Positions 5,216-7,584 of a DNA stretch of 7,584 bases are shown one piece after another. The stretch spans positions 1 through 7,584 of the forward strand of contig JANYGR010000400.1 of assembly GCA_025359355.1 (NCBI GenBank), in the 5' to 3' direction. The stretch's first letter is position 1, and each line of letters opens with the position of its first letter. The position numbers and the translations under genes were made by a program. This DNA is from Bacteroidota bacterium (GTDB taxonomy: Bacteria > Bacteroidota > Bacteroidia > B-17B0 > Aurantibacillaceae). A model generated the notes under the pieces. It was not told the DNA's origin and ran no database searches. It saw only the letters and a program-made list of their open reading frames with translations.

Positions 5216-7245
5216 CAACACGTTTCACAGTAATTTTTTGAGTTTGGTGTTTATCAATAAGTCAAAGATACATTTTGAAAGCAAATCACAACCGATAGAG
5301 ATAAAATGTGAAAATGAGATGTGGTGTTTATCAATAAGTCAAAGATACATTTTGAAAGCAAATCACAACAAAGCAAACGTAGCTAATATCCCTAATTTGG
5401 TGTTTATCAATAAGTCAAAGATACATTTTGAAAGCAAATCACAACAACGCCCAGCTTTATATTCATAAATTAAAGGTGTTTATCAATAAGTCAAAGATAC
5501 ATTTTGAAAGCAAATCACAACTTCTTAACGCTAAATCTTTGGCATCCTCAAGGTGTTTATCAATAAGTCAAAGATACATTTTGAAAGCAAATCACAACGA
5601 TAATGGAAAGATTTATATTAAAATATAAGGTGTTTATCAATAAGTCAAAGATACATTTTGAAAGCAAATCACAACTGAACTCTTTATACTTAATGAATAG
5701 TTCCAGGTGTTTATCAATAAGTCAAAGATACATTTTGAAAGCAAATCACAACGAAATAGTTGACTCATTAGAAGATACTATTGGTGTTTATCAATAAGTC
5801 AAAGATACATTTTGAAAGCAAATCACAACCAAGCGAACAAGCTATAAAAATGGGATTTTGGTGTTTATCAATAAGTCAAAGATACATTTTGAAAGCAAAT
5901 CACAACGTAGCGCACTTAATATAGAATCAGTTGCAGGGTGTTTATCAATAAGTCAAAGATACATTTTGAAAGCAAATCACAACTAGGGGCAGATACTTCT
6001 ATTAAAAAAATACGGTGTTTATCAATAAGTCAAAGATACATTTTGAAAGCAAATCACAACACGATTCTTGGTTAGGGTCTCCTTTCTCAGGGTGTTTATC
6101 AATAAGTCAAAGATACATTTTGAAAGCAAATCACAACTGTGATAGTTCTGTTAAACTAATGTCTAAGGTGTTTATCAATAAGTCAAAGATACATTTTGAA
6201 AGCAAATCACAACAAAGCGACAAATTCAGTATTAATGTTTTCTAGGTGTTTATCAATAAGTCAAAGATACATTTTGAAAGCAAATCACAACTGAATCTAT
6301 CTAATCCATAAGCATTACTTTGGTGTTTATCAATAAGTCAAAGATACATTTTGAAAGCAAATCACAACACTTAAGGGAACGGATGGTTTCATTTTTAGGG
6401 TGTTTATCAATAAGTCAAAGATACATTTTGAAAGCAAATCACAACATAATGGAAAGATTTATATTAAAATACAATGGTGTTTATCAATAAGTCAAAGATA
6501 CATTTTGAAAGCAAATCACAACACTATTTAAACACCCCTTTAACTTTATGATGGTGTTTATCAATAAGTCAAAGATACATTTTGAAAGCAAATCACAACA
6601 AAAATTAGTAGTACCAACACGCCCAGTCTGGTGTTTATCAATAAGTCAAAGATACATTTTGAAAGCAAATCACAACGGTTAAAACTTTCTATCATATTTG
6701 GTGGTTGGTGTTTATCAATAAGTCAAAGATACATTTTGAAAGCAAATCACAACTCATTTTAAAAGTTCTATAAGTTGAGTTATGGTGTTTATCAATAAGT
6801 CAAAGATACATTTTGAAAGCAAATCACAACCGCAGGAACTCCTATAAGCGTTAGTAATAGGGTGTTTATCAATAAGTCAAAGATACATTTTGAAAGCAAA
6901 TCACAACAAATAGGATCGTCTTTTAAAGCGCTATCGTGGTGTTTATCAATAAGTCAAAGATACATTTTGAAAGCAAATCACAACCACTTAAATTAGTGCA
7001 ATTAATATTATTGAGGTGTTTATCAATAAGTCAAAGATACATTTTGAAAGCAAATCACAACGGGTCATTAGTTTATAAATTTAATTAGTATGGTGTTTAT
7101 CAATAAGTCAAAGATACATTTTGAAAGCAAATCACAACTCTTCAGGGTTAAAACTTTCTATCATATTTGGTGTTTATCAATAAGTCAAAGATACATTTTG
7201 AAAGCAAATCACAACACATAACTACAATTTTTAAATAATAAATTA

Positions 7246-7276
7246 GGTGTTTATCAATAAGTCAAAGATACATTTT
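7246..7276 (-). repeat. Truncated terminal CRISPR repeat
   Basis: The first 31 bases of the plus-strand repeat are intact, then sequence switches abruptly to CTGGTAGTGCTTCGC. The 16 lost bases include the TTG (-33) of the embedded promoter, while TATCTTTG (-7) remains. No TTG lies at the right distance in the new flank. Degenerate or cut terminal repeats normally mark the leader-distal, oldest end of an array. Confidence 0.9.
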
Positions 7277-7329
7277 CTGGTAGTGCTTCGCTCTCCCTTA
7301 TAGCTTATACTATTTTATTTAAGCAACTT

Positions 7330-7584
7330 CTACGACACTCTCTTTATCAATGCCATGTAAAACCCATCAAAACCTTGGCTTGGCAAGATGGACTTATCTT
7401 TAATAAATTCAAAATTTTTATTATCTGCTAAAAATTTATCTACTTGTTTGCGGTTTTCGCTTGGTAAGATGCTACAGGTAGAATACACTAATTGTCCTCC
7501 TTTTTTTGTCATTAACGAATACTCACTTAGTATTTTTTGCTGAAGCTCTTTCGTTCTTTCTATAAACCCGATATCTAATTTCCA
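7330..7584 (-). CDS. RsmB/NOL1/NOP2-family RNA cytosine-C5 methyltransferase, C-terminal part
   Basis: The minus-strand frame is open from the window edge to the TAG at 7332-7330, giving the last 84 residues (starting WKLDIGFIERTKELQQKIL). GGQLVYSTCSILPSEN is motif VI of the family, whose Cys in TCS is the catalytic nucleophile, and the protein ends GFDGFYMALIKR, the usual C-terminus. The family transfers methyl groups from S-adenosylmethionine to C5 of cytosines in rRNA or tRNA; which RNA this one modifies cannot be told from the fragment. The Met at 7512 is internal to the conserved domain and not the start. The gene converges on the array with 53 bp between its stop and the last repeat. 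It is probably a chromosomal housekeeping gene marking the edge of the CRISPR locus. Confidence 0.93.
   Translation of the reverse strand, partial: WKLDIGFIERTKELQQKILSEYSLMTKKGGQLVYSTCSILPSENRKQVDKFLADNKNFEFIKDKSILPSQGFDGFYMALIKRVS

Larger units (their letters stand above)
5170..7276 (-). CRISPR. Type II-C CRISPR array: 27 identical 47-bp repeats plus a truncated 28th, 27 spacers
   Basis: The plus-strand repeat runs from GGTGTTTATC to AATCACAAC (47 bp). Full copies start at 5170, 5246, 5323, 5399, 5475, 5552, 5629, 5706, 5783, 5860, 5937, 6014, 6091, 6167, 6245, 6322, 6399, 6476, 6553, 6630, 6707, 6784, 6861, 6938, 7015, 7092 and 7169; a 31-bp partial copy starts at 7246. I saw no substitution in the full copies. 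Spacers are 30 bp, except 29 bp for numbers 1, 3, 4 and 13 and 31 bp for number 14. The minus strand is assigned as the crRNA strand because the repeat then begins GTTGTG, as in other type II-C systems, carries a Flavobacterium-type promoter, and reads toward the terminator at 5065-5089. Spacers 6/17 and 20/26 overlap in sequence. Targets cannot be identified here. The array lies just downstream of cas2. Confidence 0.98.

Noticed and set aside
5199..6245. Several plus-strand reading frames of 64-89 codons within 5199-6245
   Set aside because: They are translations of the CRISPR repeat and spacers (recurring FINKSKIHFESKSQ and SQRYILKANHN), not genes.
5170..7276. Plus-strand promoter in the repeat (TACATTTTG)
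   Set aside because: It has one base too many for TAnnTTTG and no TTG at the right distance, whereas the minus-strand match is exact.
7282..7294. Palindrome fragment (GTGCTTCGCTCTC) at the break of the last CRISPR repeat
   Set aside because: It shares only CTTCGCTC with the element, and the flanks do not match. It would be attractive as the cause of the truncation, but it is not supported.

Overview
The window is a type II-C CRISPR-Cas locus from a member of the Bacteroidota, most likely Flavobacteriia. The evidence is an AT-rich composition, a Cas9 with RuvC-II, HNH and RuvC-III motifs but no csn2 or cas4 nearby, very long 47-bp repeats, a perfect Flavobacterium-type -7 box (TAnnTTTG) inside every repeat, and a dispersed palindrome (core CTTCGCTCGAAG) of a kind common in flavobacterial intergenic DNA. 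The species cannot be named from the sequence.

Layout, left to right. Bases 1-112 are a perfect inverted copy of 212-323, so the left edge is a fold-back. Genuine cas9 sequence starts at about 112, already inside the REC lobe, and runs to 2913. cas1 (2910-3908) overlaps the cas9 stop by ATGA and carries two in-frame, repeat-derived 9-codon units near its N-terminus. A 175-bp gap with four copies of the same palindrome leads to a small GIY-YIG nuclease gene (4084-4416). Two more palindrome copies follow, then cas2 (4517-4861). The 308-bp gap 4862-5169 holds a decayed palindrome copy, a long imperfect hairpin (4929-5004), a strong intrinsic terminator reading leftward (5065-5089) and an AT-rich stretch next to the array. 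The array (5170-7276) has 27 identical 47-bp repeats, 27 spacers of 29-31 bp and a truncated 28th repeat. After a 53-bp gap, the C-terminal end of an RsmB/NOL1/NOP2-type methyltransferase gene runs off the right edge on the minus strand.

How it fits together. Cas9 is the crRNA-guided nuclease, and Cas1 and Cas2 integrate new spacers. By family convention (repeat beginning GTTGTG), by the embedded TTG-N18-TATCTTTG promoter and by the leftward terminator, the array is most likely transcribed right to left, against the cas genes, with each repeat starting its own crRNA. The truncated repeat at the right end suggests that side is the old end and that new spacers enter beside cas2. Repeat-internal promoters would make this arrangement workable.

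The points most worth following are the repeat-embedded promoters, the palindrome that has become protein-coding inside cas1, the GIY-YIG gene bracketed by the same palindromes between cas1 and cas2, and two pairs of overlapping spacers. No convincing tracrRNA is visible. It probably lies outside the window.
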